A stretch of DNA of 64,000 bases. It comes from Jeotgalibaca dankookensis. Its GTDB lineage: Bacteria > Bacillota > Bacilli > Lactobacillales > Aerococcaceae. The position numbers were made by a program, and so were the translations under genes. The first letter of the stretch is position 1. Each line of letters starts with the position of its first letter. Below the pieces are notes generated by a model. The model worked only from the letters and a program-made list of their open reading frames with translations. It was not told the origin of the DNA and ran no database searches. The stretch covers positions 1,426,001 to 1,490,000 of the forward strand of contig NZ_CP019728.1 in assembly GCF_002005405.1 (NCBI RefSeq). The letters are read 5' to 3'. Below are positions 33,197 to 43,817 of this stretch, in pieces.

Positions 33197-34117
33197 TTAT
33201 TTAACGTATTTTTTGATTGTTTCTGTAATCATTTCTGCTGCTTCTTTAGCGATTGCTAGATCGTCTTCTACAAGAGCTGGTAGCGGCTCACGTACAGAAC
33301 CTAAGTCAAGGTCTTCGTTGATACGTAAAACTTCTTTGATCATACCATACATATTCCCGTGACCAGAAACAAGTTTACTAATAATACGGTTAATCGCATA
33401 TTGTAATTCTTTAGCAGTTTCTAGCTCTTTGTTTTTAATTAATTCATCTAATGCTAGGAACAATTCTGGCATTGCACCATAAGTTCCACCAATTCCACCA
33501 TTTGCGCCCATAATACGGCCACCTAGGAATTGCTCATCTGGTCCGTTAAAGACGATATAATCGTCACCGCTTGCTGATGCGAAAGTTTCAATATCTTGAA
33601 CTGGCATAGAAGAATTTTTAACACCGATAACGCGTGGGTTTTTACGCATTTCTTCATAAAGAGCTGGTGTTAAATTAACGCCTGCTAGTTGTGGAATATT
33701 ATAAATAATAAAATCTGTTTCAGGCGCTGCATCACTCATGTCATTCCAGTATTTTGCAATTGCGTATTCTGGTAGACGGAAGTAGATAGGTGGAATAGCT
33801 GCAATGGCATCCACGCCTAATTTTTCAGCATGTTTTGCTAATTCAATACTATCGCGTGTGTTGTTACATGCCACATGAGCGATAATGGTCAATTTGCCTT
33901 CTGCTGCTTCCACAACGTTTTCTAAAACAACTTTACGGTCTGCAACACTTTGGTAAATACATTCACCAGAAGAACCGTTTACATAAACACCTTTAACGCC
34001 TTTTTCAATATGGAATTTTGTTAGAGCTTGTACTCTTTCTGGACTGATTTCTCCTTGATCATCGTAGCAAGCATAAAAAGCAGGAATAACACCTTTGTAT
34101 TTGTTTAAGTCTCTCAT
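33197..34117 (-). CDS. nanA: N-acetylneuraminate lyase
   Basis: This 306-residue TIM-barrel aldolase cleaves sialic acid to N-acetylmannosamine and pyruvate. Tyr139 in FIIYNIP and the Schiff-base Lys167 in VIGVKNSS are in place. GVYVNGSSGE (43-52) binds the pyruvate carboxylate, and GANGGIGGTYGAMP matches sialate lyases. It follows the RpiR regulator on the same strand. No nanE, nanK or transporter gene is adjacent, so the pathway must be completed elsewhere. Other N-acetylneuraminate lyase subgroup members (dihydrodipicolinate synthase-like) are less likely. Confidence 0.88.
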   Translation of the reverse strand: MRDLNKYKGVIPAFYACYDDQGEISPERVQALTKFHIEKGVKGVYVNGSSGECIYQSVADRKVVLENVVEAAEGKLTIIAHVACNNTRDSIELAKHAEKLGVDAIAAIPPIYFRLPEYAIAKYWNDMSDAAPETDFIIYNIPQLAGVNLTPALYEEMRKNPRVIGVKNSSMPVQDIETFASASGDDYIVFNGPDEQFLGGRIMGANGGIGGTYGAMPELFLALDELIKNKELETAKELQYAINRIISKLVSGHGNMYGMIKEVLRINEDLDLGSVREPLPALVEDDLAIAKEAAEMITETIKKYVK

Positions 34118-34196
34118 TATTATAATCTCCTTTGATTACTATTTTTTTAGTTTTTTAATAAGATTTTATTTTTTAATTCATTATGGAGTTGATCTG

Positions 34197-34235
34197 TTTA
34201 TTATTTGCACCCCCTTTCATTTGCCCCATAATAAA
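34197..34235. repeat. Inverted repeat between rpiR and nanA
   Basis: TTTATTAT (34197-34204) and ATAATAAA (34228-34235) are perfect 8-base arms around a C-rich centre with two similar TTTGC-CCC segments. It lies between the RpiR gene end and the nanA start and could be an operator or a messenger hairpin. Confidence 0.45.
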
Positions 34236-34251
34236 GAAATGATTAACGTTT

Positions 34252-35088
34252 TTAAAATAATTTATCCACGACAGCCTTGGTACTTTTGCGGTGGTTCTCC
34301 ACACTTACTTCTTTGTTTCGGCTATAGTAAGTTTGGAAGAGCAAATCAATTAAGAATAATTGACCGATTTTTACCGAAGCAGAACCACCTTCTAATGGTG
34401 ATTCCTTCGTACCACAAAGTAAGAAAGCATCCACATAAGTCATTAAGGGTGATTGTTTAAAGCTCGTAATACACACTACCTTTACCCCTGCTTCTTTTGC
34501 TTTTTCAGCTATGTGTACAATATCTTTTGTGGCGCCAGAATAAGAAAATAAAACGAGTAAATCTTTTGGTGACGCTAAAGCAATCGCCATCGCTTGCATA
34601 TGAGGATCTGGGATAATATTGACTTTATTAGTAATTCGTATAAAGCGATTCCAAGCATCTTGAGCCATCTGTAAGCTGTCACCGACACCGAAAAAGTAAA
34701 TATTATTGGATTCTTCCATCATATTAACGATTTGTTCTAGCATGTTGGAATCAAGTAATTGGTAAGATTCCTCTGTCGCTTGAATGTGTTTTTGCCTGAT
34801 GACATCTTCGATCTTACTCAGATTGTGTGTACGTTCGTTATTTTCTTCGGATGCTAAATATAAAGCAAGTTGCATTTTAAACTCTTGGTAACCTTGGAAG
34901 CCCATTGTTCTACAAAAGCGATAAACACTTGTTTCACCTACCGTACATTCATCGGCTAAATCCGTAATGGATAAATAGACTACCTTTTCAGTATTAGCGA
35001 GAATAAAGTCTGCTACTTTCTTTTCTGCCTTAGTCAGTTGGTTATAGTTCGTTTTGATTTGTAGCGTTAGCCCTAATTTTTTAGTCAT
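34252..35088 (-). CDS. RpiR-family regulator next to nanA
   Basis: This 278-residue regulator has an N-terminal HTH_6 domain (KVADFILANTEKVVYLSITD through VGETSVYRFCRTMGFQGYQE) and a C-terminal SIS domain with NIYFFGVGDS and VLFSYSGATKDIV that binds phosphosugars. The ATG at 35088 follows AAAGGAG; the upstream in-frame start at 35115 lacks a ribosome site. By position it should control nanA, with N-acetylmannosamine-6-phosphate the likely effector (inference, as in NanR-type RpiR proteins). Confidence 0.88.
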   Translation of the reverse strand: MTKKLGLTLQIKTNYNQLTKAEKKVADFILANTEKVVYLSITDLADECTVGETSVYRFCRTMGFQGYQEFKMQLALYLASEENNERTHNLSKIEDVIRQKHIQATEESYQLLDSNMLEQIVNMMEESNNIYFFGVGDSLQMAQDAWNRFIRITNKVNIIPDPHMQAMAIALASPKDLLVLFSYSGATKDIVHIAEKAKEAGVKVVCITSFKQSPLMTYVDAFLLCGTKESPLEGGSASVKIGQLFLIDLLFQTYYSRNKEVSVENHRKSTKAVVDKLF

Positions 35089-35132
35089 AGACTTCTCCTT
35101 TGGCAGGTTTTTCATATCTATTCCCTTAAATC

Positions 35133-35146
35133 TGAATACGTTTACA
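35133..35146. promoter_or_regulatory. cre-like site upstream of rpiR
   Basis: The minus strand reads TGTAAACGTATTCA, a near match to the CcpA consensus. It lies 45 bases before the rpiR start, so carbon catabolite control is likely. Confidence 0.5.
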
Positions 35147-35213
35147 TTATAAAGGAAGGGATTTCTTTTTGCAACATAAAAATAAAAGATATTTCTTTTT
35201 TAGATGTTTAAAT

Positions 35214-35245
35214 AAAAAAAGCACTCTCCCAAGGGGAAAGTACTT
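35214..35245 (-). terminator. Terminator after the small protein gene
   Basis: Stem AAGTACTTTCCC/GGGAGAGTGCTT on the minus strand (G-T pairs included), followed by seven T. It ends the long minus-strand operon. Confidence 0.75.
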
Positions 35246-35272
35246 CATAATTTACCATAAATTCAATTACTC

Positions 35273-35401
35273 TTACTTATTATATATTTTCGGTCCTTTA
35301 CGCATGAATTTTGCGTCATTTTTTGGGACATTGATATTTTTTGATTTTCCACCGGATTGCTTATTCTTTATTAATGCTAACATTTTTTCTTTCTTATTCA
35401 T
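35273..35401 (-). CDS. Small basic protein of 42 residues
   Basis: An ATG at 35401 behind a strong GGAGGAG opens a frame of 42 codons to TAA at 35273. The product starts MNKKEKMLALIKNKQSGG and ends in KFMRKGPKIYNK. It is rich in Lys and Asn with no membrane helix. It lies 24 bases after truA and before a good terminator, so it is the last gene of the truA transcript. I believe similar short Lys-rich proteins occur in other Lactobacillales, but I cannot name a family. A nucleic-acid-binding role is only a guess. Confidence 0.6.
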   Translation of the reverse strand: MNKKEKMLALIKNKQSGGKSKNINVPKNDAKFMRKGPKIYNK

Positions 35402-35425
35402 CTGTAACTCCTCCTTTACTTGTGA

Positions 35426-36199
35426 TTAAAGATTTTCTTTGAAACTTTCATCATAGTAAACGTCTACGAGATACAGACCTTTTCCGGATGCTGTTGGTCC
35501 TGCTGCGTTGCGATCTTTCACTTCAAGCAGCCGATCGATTTCTTCTGGTTTTTTAAGTCCATCTGCTATTTGCAAACAAGTCCCTACGAAAATACGAATC
35601 ATATTATATAAAAAACCATTTCCAATAAAGGTAAAAACTAACTCGTTATTCGCTTCGTCTCGTTCAACTTTAGCCACGTAAACGGTTCGCACCAAATTTT
35701 CTTTATCGGTTCTTGTCGAGCAAAAACTCGTGAAGTCATGCTCTCCTTCTAGTTTTGATAAAGCTAGAGCGAGATTATCTTCGTTCATGCGGTAAGGGTG
35801 GTGTAGGGTATAGAAGCGTTTGAAAGGATCCGCAAACCGATTTAAGTCGACCCGATAAATGTATTTTTTCCCTTTGGCGGAATAACGCGCATGGAAATCA
35901 TCCACTACCTTTTCGACTTGTTTAATAGAAATGTCCGCCGGCAACATACTATTGACGGCGAGTCGTAAGGATTCTGGTTTAATGGAAATAGGTAAATCGA
36001 AATGAATCACCTGTCCTAGTGCGTGAACGCCAGAATCCGTCCGACCAGATGCAGTAATCTTAATAGTCTGGCCTTTCATCATCTTCTTCAAGGCTTTTTC
36101 GATTTCTTCTTGAACACTTTTCCCATTTATTTGAATTTGATAGCCCACATAGTTGGTGCCATCATATTGGACTAGACATTTATAACGTTGGGTTGACAT
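35426..36199 (-). CDS. truA: tRNA pseudouridine synthase A
   Basis: This 257-residue enzyme makes pseudouridine at positions 38-40 of tRNA anticodon stems. The catalytic aspartate is in ASGRTDSGVHALGQV. The N-terminus RYKCLVQYDGTNYVGYQIQ and the ATGxxLY-type ASGKGLYLVDVYY complete the pattern. It follows ecfT, the usual Firmicutes neighbour, by 18 bases. Confidence 0.95.
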   Translation of the reverse strand: MSTQRYKCLVQYDGTNYVGYQIQINGKSVQEEIEKALKKMMKGQTIKITASGRTDSGVHALGQVIHFDLPISIKPESLRLAVNSMLPADISIKQVEKVVDDFHARYSAKGKKYIYRVDLNRFADPFKRFYTLHHPYRMNEDNLALALSKLEGEHDFTSFCSTRTDKENLVRTVYVAKVERDEANNELVFTFIGNGFLYNMIRIFVGTCLQIADGLKKPEEIDRLLEVKDRNAAGPTASGKGLYLVDVYYDESFKENL

Positions 36200-36217
36200 A
36201 TGACAATCCTTTCAAAA

Positions 36218-37015
36218 TTAATTTCTAATATAAAGTAAAACAAAAGTTAAGACCACAAACGCAAGGATAGCGAGTGAATCACGCACCTTCCAATCTAACT
36301 CTCGGTACTTTGTTCTGCCTTCCCCACCCTTATAACCACGTGCTTCCATCGCATTTGCGAGCTCATCAGCACGGTTAAACGAACTGACAAAGAGTGGTAC
36401 TAGGATTGGGGTGACAGCTTTCATTTGTTGAATAATATTTCCTTCCCCAAAATCAACACCACGAGCCCGTTGTGCATTCATAATCTTTGATGCTTCATCC
36501 ATTAAGGTTGGAACAAACCGGAGTGCTATGGACAACATAAGCGCTAACTCGTGTACGGGAACTTTAAATCGTTTCAAAGGACCTAGCAGTGATTCGATGG
36601 CATCGGTTAAGGATATCGGCATTGTCGTTAATGTAAGCAAGGTGGACATAAAAATAATCAGCACAAAACGCATAAAAATAAAAGCCCCGTTCATCAATCC
36701 AAAAGAAGTAATATTTAAGATTCCAAAACTAAAGTATGTGGTTCCACCGGTAGTAAATAGTATCTGCAAAATAACCGTAAAAGAAATGAGCCAAATAAGA
36801 GGTTTTACACCATTTATGAATACCTTAAACGGAATATCTGATAAATAAACACATAGGAAGGTAAACAGAGTCATCGCCAAGTAACTCCAAAAGTTATTAG
36901 CTAGAAAAATAACAATAATAAAATAGAACGTACCAATTAATTTAGTTCGAGGGTCTAATCGATGTACAATCGAATCCCCTTGTATATAGCGACCAAACAG
37001 CATTTTCTCAAGCAT
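36218..37015 (-). CDS. ecfT: Energy-coupling factor transmembrane protein EcfT
   Basis: This 265-residue integral membrane subunit has several helices and the cytosolic coupling motifs AQRARG (in [12 protein letters not shown]) and ANAMEARGY that touch the ATPases. It links EcfA1/A2 to interchangeable S components for vitamins or metals. The start at 37015 ([10 protein letters not shown]) overlaps the ecfA2 end by 8 bases and follows GAAGG. Confidence 0.93.
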   Translation of the reverse strand: MLEKMLFGRYIQGDSIVHRLDPRTKLIGTFYFIIVIFLANNFWSYLAMTLFTFLCVYLSDIPFKVFINGVKPLIWLISFTVILQILFTTGGTTYFSFGILNITSFGLMNGAFIFMRFVLIIFMSTLLTLTTMPISLTDAIESLLGPLKRFKVPVHELALMLSIALRFVPTLMDEASKIMNAQRARGVDFGEGNIIQQMKAVTPILVPLFVSSFNRADELANAMEARGYKGGEGRTKYRELDWKVRDSLAILAFVVLTFVLLYIRN

Positions 37016-37883
37016 CTTGGCCACCTTCTTTCAATTTGGCAATAATTGCTGCAGCCAATTTACTTGTTCCTAAGGGATGTTGTTCGGCAAAATCAATACC
37101 AGTTTCTTGTGTAAAAGTTTGTAAAAACTGGAGGGATGCTGGTAAGCCCAACTGTTTTTCTTGGAGCCATTCAGCATGCTTAAATATCTCTTCTGGCGTC
37201 CCTGTTTTAACGACTGTCCCTTTTTCCATGATGATGACATGATCGGCGTAGGTAGCAACGTCATCCATCTGGTGGGTAACTAAAACGATAGTAATACCTT
37301 TTTCATCGTGTAACCTTTTAAACATGGTCATAATCTCACGCCGCCCAGCTGGATCCAGACCAGCTGTTGGCTCGTCTAAAACAAGTACTTCTGGTTTCAT
37401 TGCTAAAACACCGGCTATGGCAACACGACGCATTTGTCCACCTGATAAATCAAAAGGAGAGCGTTCAAGGAAAGATTCGTCCAAACCTACTAAAGGCAGT
37501 GTTTCCTTGGCTAAAGCGAGTCCTTCTTCTTCAGAAGCACCAAAGTTCATCGGTCCAAAAGCAATATCTTTCGCAATCGTTTCTTCAAATAATTGCGATT
37601 CAGGAAATTGAAAAACAATCCCTACTTTTTGCCGGATGTATTTCAAATTTTTATTGTTGGTTTTGTTGTTAATAACTCGGTCACCAATCGTTACAGTGCC
37701 TTTAGTGGGTTTTAACAAGGCATTGAGGTGTTGAATCACTGTAGACTTTCCGCTGCCTGTATGACCAATTAAAGCCGTATACCCGCCCTCAGGTATAGCG
37801 AGGTTAACATCATAGAGGGCGCGGCTCTCAAAAGGCGTGCCTGCTCCATAAGAATACCCTACTTCTTTGAGAGTAATGTCCAT
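37008..37883 (-). CDS. ecfA2: ECF transporter ATPase EcfA2
   Basis: This 291-residue ABC ATPase has Walker [10 protein letters not shown], signature [13 protein letters not shown] and Walker [13 protein letters not shown], and an H-loop in LVTHQMDDV. The start at 37883 follows GGAG and overlaps the ecfA1 end by 25 bases. It forms the heterodimer with EcfA1 that powers EcfT. Confidence 0.93.
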   Translation of the reverse strand: MDITLKEVGYSYGAGTPFESRALYDVNLAIPEGGYTALIGHTGSGKSTVIQHLNALLKPTKGTVTIGDRVINNKTNNKNLKYIRQKVGIVFQFPESQLFEETIAKDIAFGPMNFGASEEEGLALAKETLPLVGLDESFLERSPFDLSGGQMRRVAIAGVLAMKPEVLVLDEPTAGLDPAGRREIMTMFKRLHDEKGITIVLVTHQMDDVATYADHVIIMEKGTVVKTGTPEEIFKHAEWLQEKQLGLPASLQFLQTFTQETGIDFAEQHPLGTSKLAAAIIAKLKEGGQDA

Positions 37884-38701
37884 AACCACTCCACCATCCC
37901 TTCCTCGGTTAAATAGCCCTCCGGTACTTTTAAACCTTGACGCGATAATTGGTATTTGAGTTTTTCAGGGAAGGGAATGTCTAACCCCATATTAATAATA
38001 TCAGCTCCGACTGCAAATATTTCTTCAGGACGCCCAATTCGTTCTAAATGCCCCTCTTGCATTACAAAAATACGGTTGGCTTGTGCTGCCTCATCAATAT
38101 CATGTGTAATCGATATAACCGTCAAGTTACGTTCTGCTTTCAATTTTTGAATGGTTTGGATAACTTCTTTTCGTCCTTTGGGGTCTAACATAGTAGTAGC
38201 CTCATCTAGAATAATGATTTCAGGGGCTAAAGCAATTATACCGGCAATCGCAACCCGTTGCTTTTGTCCACCTGATAAGCGCGCTGGTTCTTTATCCATA
38301 AACTCGTGCATATTAACCGTTTTGACGGCATCTTCTACGCGCTTCAACATTTCTTCTCGTGGTACACCAATATTCTCTAATCCAAAGGCAACGTCATCTT
38401 GAACCGTTGATCCGACAAACTGATTATCAGGGTTTTGAAAAACCATACCAACTCTTGTACGAATGTCCCATACGGTCTCCTCAGTCAATGTGATGCCATC
38501 AATAATCACTTGACCCACGCTCGCCTCAATTAAACCGTTAATCGTTTTTGCTAAGGTTGATTTACCCGATCCATTGGGACCAATGATTGCAATCCACTCA
38601 CCTCTATTAATTGAAAAAGAAACATCATTAAGAGCAGGACGTAAGTCTTCTTCAGAATAAGTAAATGAAATATTTTTTAATTGAACCATTTCTTCCATCA
38701 T
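37859..38701 (-). CDS. ecfA1: ECF transporter ATPase EcfA1
   Basis: This roughly 280-residue ABC ATPase has Walker [10 protein letters not shown], signature [13 protein letters not shown] and Walker [14 protein letters not shown]. The start was set at 38701 because of the TAGGA six bases upstream; an in-frame ATG at 38722 lacks a good site. First of the three ECF genes downstream of the ribosomal cluster, after the rplQ terminators, so it is probably expressed from its own promoter or by read-through. Confidence 0.92.
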   Translation of the reverse strand: MMEEMVQLKNISFTYSEEDLRPALNDVSFSINRGEWIAIIGPNGSGKSTLAKTINGLIEASVGQVIIDGITLTEETVWDIRTRVGMVFQNPDNQFVGSTVQDDVAFGLENIGVPREEMLKRVEDAVKTVNMHEFMDKEPARLSGGQKQRVAIAGIIALAPEIIILDEATTMLDPKGRKEVIQTIQKLKAERNLTVISITHDIDEAAQANRIFVMQEGHLERIGRPEEIFAVGADIINMGLDIPFPEKLKYQLSRQGLKVPEGYLTEEGMVEWLWTLLSKK

Positions 38702-38860
38702 CGTTAATCCTACTTCCTTCATACATTAATCTATCCGTATTTTATAGATGAATGCCCTACTTAATAAAGCATTTGTCACCTATCTAGTATACTGTAAAGA
38801 CTAGTAAAATGCATTACAAAGTAAACGAATACCGTTCGTTCCCTAAAAAAATTCACAAAA

Positions 38861-38886
38861 AAAAGTGAGGCGTTCGCCTCACTTTT
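38861..38886 (-). terminator. Intrinsic terminator after rplQ (second)
   Basis: AAAAGTGAGGC and its complement with a 4-base loop, followed on the minus strand by a T run. It ends the ribosomal transcript or forms the last block before ecfA1. Confidence 0.85.
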
Positions 38887-38915
38887 AACCTCGTTGAACG
38901 GGAGATTATAGTTAG

Positions 38916-39060
38916 AAAAAAAAATAGAGCTGAACTTGTTGTCCATCTCTTCTCACAATCAAATGGTGAGCCGCTTACGAAAATTCAAAAATTTTCGTAA
39001 GGGTCCACGAGCTAGACTCGACATTCTCAACCTTTCGGAAGAAGTCATCATCATAACGCT
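38916..39060 (-). ncRNA. Structured 3' region of rplQ, probable L17 downstream element
   Basis: After the rplQ stop the minus strand folds into CGAG-CTCG, a perfect 12-bp stem (CTTACGAAAATT at 38974-38985, complement at 38990-39001), a CTCAC/GTGAG hairpin, and a terminator stem (38927-38949) followed by about nine T. A conserved RNA called the L17 downstream element is known directly after rplQ in lactic acid bacteria and Listeria. The place and number of hairpins fit, but I could not test it against the model. Confidence 0.6.
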
Positions 39061-39084
39061 CTTTTCATCTGAAAATGTTTATTA

Positions 39085-39465
39085 TTAAACGAATTCAATG
39101 ATAACCATTGGCGCTGCGTCACCGCGGCGTGCTTCTGTTTTAAGAATACGTGTGTATCCACCTTGACGGTCAGTATAACGCTCTGCCAAGCCATTGAAAA
39201 GTTTTTGTAATGCACTTTCAACAACGATTTCTTCGTCTTCTTCACGGACATCTGCCATTTCGTTGCGAACAAATTTAGCTGCTGCACGACGAGAAGCGAT
39301 GTCGCCACGTTTACCTAGTGTAATCATTTTTTCAACTGTTTTACGAACTTCTTTAGCGCGAGCTTCAGTTGTTACGATACGTTCGTTGATAATTAAATCA
39401 GTAGTTAAATCGCGTAGCATAGCTTTTCTTTGTGAACTTGTACGTCCTAATTTACGATAAGCCAT
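39085..39465 (-). CDS. rplQ: 50S ribosomal protein L17
   Basis: The 126-residue product [20 protein letters not shown] is the standard N-terminus, lining the exit side of the large subunit. It follows rpoA by 27 bases and is the last gene of the long ribosomal transcript, followed by the structured element at 38916-39060. Confidence 0.97.
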   Translation of the reverse strand: MAYRKLGRTSSQRKAMLRDLTTDLIINERIVTTEARAKEVRKTVEKMITLGKRGDIASRRAAAKFVRNEMADVREEDEEIVVESALQKLFNGLAERYTDRQGGYTRILKTEARRGDAAPMVIIEFV

Positions 39466-39492
39466 TTCTGGTAATCCTCCTTTGTTGCAGTA

Positions 39493-40437
39493 CTAGTCCT
39501 CTTGGCGTAAACCTAAATCTAATTCAGTTAATTTATTTTTAACTTCATCGAGTGATTTACGTCCGAGATTACGCACTTTAATCATTTCTGCTTCTGACTT
39601 TTCAGTCAATTCTTGAATTGTGTTGATTCCTGCACGTTTCAAACAGTTGTATGAACGAACAGAAAGATCGAGTTCTTCGATAGTCATTTCAAGCATTTTC
39701 TCTTTTTGAGTTTCCTCTTTTTCAACCATTACCTCTACCTTGCGAGCTTCATCAGTAAGGTTAACGAAAATGTTTAAATGTTCTGTAAGGATTTTAGCTG
39801 CTAGACTGAGGGCTTCTTCCGGATTAACGGAACCATCTGTCCAAACATCTAACGTTAGTTTGTCATACATGTTTTGTTGACCAATACGTGTATTCTCAAC
39901 TTGGTAGTTGACCTTTTTAACAGGCGTGAAAATCGAATCTACAGGGATAACACCAATTGGCATATTCTCTGTTTTGTTGTGTTCAGAACGAACATAACCG
40001 CGACCGTTTTTCGCGTCCATACGTACATGAAAATGTGCGCCTTCAGCTACAGTACAAATGTATAAATCAGGGTTTAATACTTCTATATCACTATCGTGAT
40101 TGATATCCGCTGCAGTTACGACTGCTGGACCTTTTACATCAATTTCAATTGTCTTATCTTCTGAGGTAAAGAATTTCAAAGCTAATTGTTTTATGTTTAA
40201 GACGATTTGTGTAACATCTTCTAACACACCTTCAATTGCTGAATATTCATGCAGGACACCATCAATTTGAATGGTAGATACAGCAGTACCTGGTAAAGAA
40301 GACAAGAGAATACGACGTAATGAGTTACCAAGCGTTGTCCCATATCCCCGTTCAAGTGGTTCTACAACGAATTTGCCAAATGTAGCATCTTCGCTGATCT
40401 CAATCGTTTCAATTCTTGGTTTTTCAATTTCGATCAT
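39493..40437 (-). CDS. rpoA: RNA polymerase alpha subunit
   Basis: This 314-residue subunit has the N-terminal assembly domain with [20 protein letters not shown] and a C-terminal domain (about 245-314) with [20 protein letters not shown] and [12 protein letters not shown] that binds UP elements and activators. It lies in the usual place between rpsK and rplQ. Confidence 0.98.
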   Translation of the reverse strand: MIEIEKPRIETIEISEDATFGKFVVEPLERGYGTTLGNSLRRILLSSLPGTAVSTIQIDGVLHEYSAIEGVLEDVTQIVLNIKQLALKFFTSEDKTIEIDVKGPAVVTAADINHDSDIEVLNPDLYICTVAEGAHFHVRMDAKNGRGYVRSEHNKTENMPIGVIPVDSIFTPVKKVNYQVENTRIGQQNMYDKLTLDVWTDGSVNPEEALSLAAKILTEHLNIFVNLTDEARKVEVMVEKEETQKEKMLEMTIEELDLSVRSYNCLKRAGINTIQELTEKSEAEMIKVRNLGRKSLDEVKNKLTELDLGLRQED

Positions 40438-40508
40438 ATGTCAATATACCCCTTTCAAAACGGTCGTTCATCCTAGTGAGGCCATTTCGATATACCATCT
40501 GGATAAAA

Positions 40509-40895
40509 TTATACCCGGCGACGTTTCGGTGGACGGCATCCATTGTGAGGAATAGGAGTAACATCACGAATAGCTGTAACTTCCAATCCTGCAGCTTGAA
40601 GAGCACGGATTGCTGATTCACGTCCTGAACCAGGACCTTTAACTGCAACTTCTACAGTCTTCATTCCGTTTTCCATTGCTACTTTTGCTGTTGCTTCTGC
40701 TGCCATTTGTGCTGCAAATGGTGTAGATTTACGAGAACCTCTAAAGCCTAACGCTCCTGCTGATGACCATGAAATAGCATTTCCATGAACGTCAGTAATC
40801 ATAACGATAGTGTTGTTAAATGTAGAACGAATGTGTGCTACACCTGACTCAATATTCTTTTTTACACGACGTTTGCGTGATACTTTTTTAGCCAT
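40509..40895 (-). CDS. rpsK: 30S ribosomal protein S11
   Basis: The 128-residue S11 lines the platform and the mRNA exit with S7. Conserved [30 protein letters not shown] and the basic C-terminal end [10 protein letters not shown] are present. It follows rpsM by 26 bases. Confidence 0.98.
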   Translation of the reverse strand: MAKKVSRKRRVKKNIESGVAHIRSTFNNTIVMITDVHGNAISWSSAGALGFRGSRKSTPFAAQMAAEATAKVAMENGMKTVEVAVKGPGSGRESAIRALQAAGLEVTAIRDVTPIPHNGCRPPKRRRV

Positions 40896-40921
40896 GAAGT
40901 TTTAACCTCCTTCACTTATTC

Positions 40922-41287
40922 TTATTTTTTCTTACCAGCGATTGCTTTTGCGCGACCTTTACGGGTACGTGCATTATTTTTTGTGTTTTGTCCACGAACT
41001 GGCAAACCACGACGGTGACGAACACCTCTATAAGAACCGATTTCCATCAAACGTTTGATGTTTAAGCTGACTTCACGACGTAAGTCACCTTCGATTTTTA
41101 GTTTATCCACTTCTGAACGAATGCGATCTAATTCATCGTTTGTTAGGTCACGAACACGAGTTTCTTCTGAAACGTCTGCAGCAGCCAAAACTTTTTGAGC
41201 TGTTGTATTTCCGATTCCGAAAATATATGTTAATGAGATAACGATGCGTTTGTCACGCGGAATATCTACTCCAGCGATACGAGCCAT
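40922..41287 (-). CDS. rpsM: 30S ribosomal protein S13
   Basis: The 121-residue S13 starts [20 protein letters not shown] and contains [11 protein letters not shown]. Its basic tail ([16 protein letters not shown]) contacts the P-site tRNA. It forms the head of the small subunit and follows rpmJ. Confidence 0.98.
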   Translation of the reverse strand: MARIAGVDIPRDKRIVISLTYIFGIGNTTAQKVLAAADVSEETRVRDLTNDELDRIRSEVDKLKIEGDLRREVSLNIKRLMEIGSYRGVRHRRGLPVRGQNTKNNARTRKGRAKAIAGKKK

Positions 41288-41307
41288 TGAATGGCACCTC
41301 CTTGTTA

Positions 41308-41421
41308 TTATCCTTGGCGTTGTTTGTGTTTAGGATTTTCGCAAATCACCATAACACGGCCGTTTCTGCGAATGACTTTACATTTTTCACAAATAGGCTT
41401 TACTGATGCTCTAACTTTCAT
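41308..41421 (-). CDS. rpmJ: 50S ribosomal protein L36
   Basis: A 37-codon frame from ATG 41421 to TAA 41308 gives a product starting [19 protein letters not shown]. Cys11, Cys14, Cys27 and His32 form the zinc-binding pattern of the standard L36. It sits between infA and rpsM, its usual place. Confidence 0.95.
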   Translation of the reverse strand: MKVRASVKPICEKCKVIRRNGRVMVICENPKHKQRQG

Positions 41422-41454
41422 TCTTATTTCCTCCTTTAAAATGATGGAGTGGCA

Positions 41455-41673
41455 TTATTTGAAACGATATGTGATACGGCCGCGTGTAAGATCGTACGGG
41501 GATAATTCCACCGTTACTTTATCTCCAGGCAGAATACGGATGTAGTTCATCCGGATTTTTCCAGACACATGTGCAAGCACAATATGGCCGTTTTCAAGTT
41601 CAACCTTAAACATTGCATTTGGCAAAGTTTCAGCGACTATTCCTTCAATTTCAATGACATCATCTTTCGCCAT
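41455..41673 (-). CDS. infA: Translation initiation factor IF-1
   Basis: This 72-residue OB-fold protein starts [20 protein letters not shown] and contains [16 protein letters not shown], typical of IF-1, which occupies the ribosomal A-site during initiation. AGGAGG lies before the ATG. A separate promoter is seen at 41749-41776. Confidence 0.97.
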   Translation of the reverse strand: MAKDDVIEIEGIVAETLPNAMFKVELENGHIVLAHVSGKIRMNYIRILPGDKVTVELSPYDLTRGRITYRFK

Positions 41674-41748
41674 TTTTATACCTCCTCACATTCTGCTGAC
41701 CTGATTAAGTATGTCTTGTCGTTGCATTTATTTTACACTAACTGCTAT

Positions 41749-41776
41749 ATTATAGCATAATAAACAGCTATTGCAA
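41749..41776 (-). promoter_or_regulatory. Internal promoter for infA-rpmJ-rpsM-rpsK-rpoA-rplQ
   Basis: TTGCAA (41771-41776), 16 bases, TG-extended TATAAT (41749-41754) on the minus strand, in the gap after adk. Confidence 0.75.
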
Positions 41777-41811
41777 AGATAATGTTTAACAAAAACACGC
41801 CTTACTCTTGT

Positions 41812-42474
<663 letters not shown>

Positions 42475-42524
42475 TTATACAAATGCAAGTTGTGGTAGTG
42501 GGGCATTACCCCACACACAGCTTA

Positions 42525-43817
42525 CTATTGAATAAATCCTTGATAATTGCGTTTCACCAATCGTCCTTCAATTTGTCGTGCAGTATCTAAAGCGACACCC
42601 ACTACAATTAATAGACTAGTTCCTCCAAGAGCTAATGTGTCTGGAAGGTTCCATAATGATGATGCTACAATTGGCAACAGGGCAATCAAGCCTAGAAACA
42701 CGGCACCGACCGTACTTAAACGCATCAGCATACCTGTAATATAATCTTCTGTTTCTCTTCCGGGGCGTACACTTGGAATGTAAGCACCTGATCTTTGTAG
42801 ATTTTCTGCCATTTTTTCAGGATTAATCTGAATCAAAGCATAAAAATACGTGAAGACAACAATTAAGATTGTGTAAATGACAGCTCCAATAGGCTCACGG
42901 AAGTTAAATATAGTATTTAACACGGTGTACCATGTTGTTTCACTCGAACTAGCTGCAAAAAAACCTAAGATTGTTTGCGGCGTCATCATGAATGAGCTGG
43001 CAAATATTACCGGGATAACTCCAGCAGAGTTAATTTTTAATGGTAAATGTGCTGCCTGGTTTGATCCAGTTGCTCTTTTTGAATATTGAATCGGAATTCT
43101 ACGTTCAGCTTGTTGAATAAACACTACGAAAATTACGAGCATAATGATTGCAACAAGCAAAGCTGCTGCAAAAATAATGTTGGTTGTTAGCTGGTCTCCT
43201 GCATCAACAAATCGATCTTGATAAAAGGTTACCAAGTCGCTCGGGATACGTGCCACAATACCAGAAAAGATGATGAGAGAAGTCCCATTACCAATTCCAT
43301 GCTGCGTGATGGAGTCACCAATAAAGATAACAAACATCGAACCAGCAGTCATTATCAAAGCGATAGTGAGGTAGGTTGACAGTCCAGGATCTCGAATCAA
43401 TCCCAAATTGGATAATTGATTGAAACCAATGGAAATACCGATAGATTGTAGAAAGGCAAGTACTACAGCCATGTATTTCGTTGTTTGATTCAACTTTCTT
43501 CTACCCACGTCCCCTTGTTTCGACCATTCTGTAAATTTAGGAATGATATCCATTTGGAGAAGTTGAACAACGATAGAAGCAGTAATGTATGGTGAGACAC
43601 CTAGAGCAAAAATGGAGTACTGACTAAGTGCTCCACCACCGAAAGTATTTAGTAAACTAAACAATCCAGTTGTTGCTAGATTTTTAATGGCGCCTGCATC
43701 AACACCTGGCACAGTTACATGCGTTCCAATTCGAAACACAATTAACATAGACAAGGTGAAGAATATTCTATTCCTAATGTCCTTAGTCTGAAATGCTGTT
43801 TTCAGAAGTTTAAACAT
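42525..43817 (-). CDS. secY: Protein translocase subunit SecY
   Basis: The 430-residue channel has ten predicted membrane helices. Marks are GVSPYITASIVVQLL, TKYMAVVLAFLQ, the VIFIQQAERRIPIQY-like cytosolic loop and MLMRLSTVGAVFLG. It starts one base before the rplO stop ends (TAATG overlap), giving translational coupling. No secE or secG is here. Confidence 0.97.
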   Translation of the reverse strand: MFKLLKTAFQTKDIRNRIFFTLSMLIVFRIGTHVTVPGVDAGAIKNLATTGLFSLLNTFGGGALSQYSIFALGVSPYITASIVVQLLQMDIIPKFTEWSKQGDVGRRKLNQTTKYMAVVLAFLQSIGISIGFNQLSNLGLIRDPGLSTYLTIALIMTAGSMFVIFIGDSITQHGIGNGTSLIIFSGIVARIPSDLVTFYQDRFVDAGDQLTTNIIFAAALLVAIIMLVIFVVFIQQAERRIPIQYSKRATGSNQAAHLPLKINSAGVIPVIFASSFMMTPQTILGFFAASSSETTWYTVLNTIFNFREPIGAVIYTILIVVFTYFYALIQINPEKMAENLQRSGAYIPSVRPGRETEDYITGMLMRLSTVGAVFLGLIALLPIVASSLWNLPDTLALGGTSLLIVVGVALDTARQIEGRLVKRNYQGFIQ

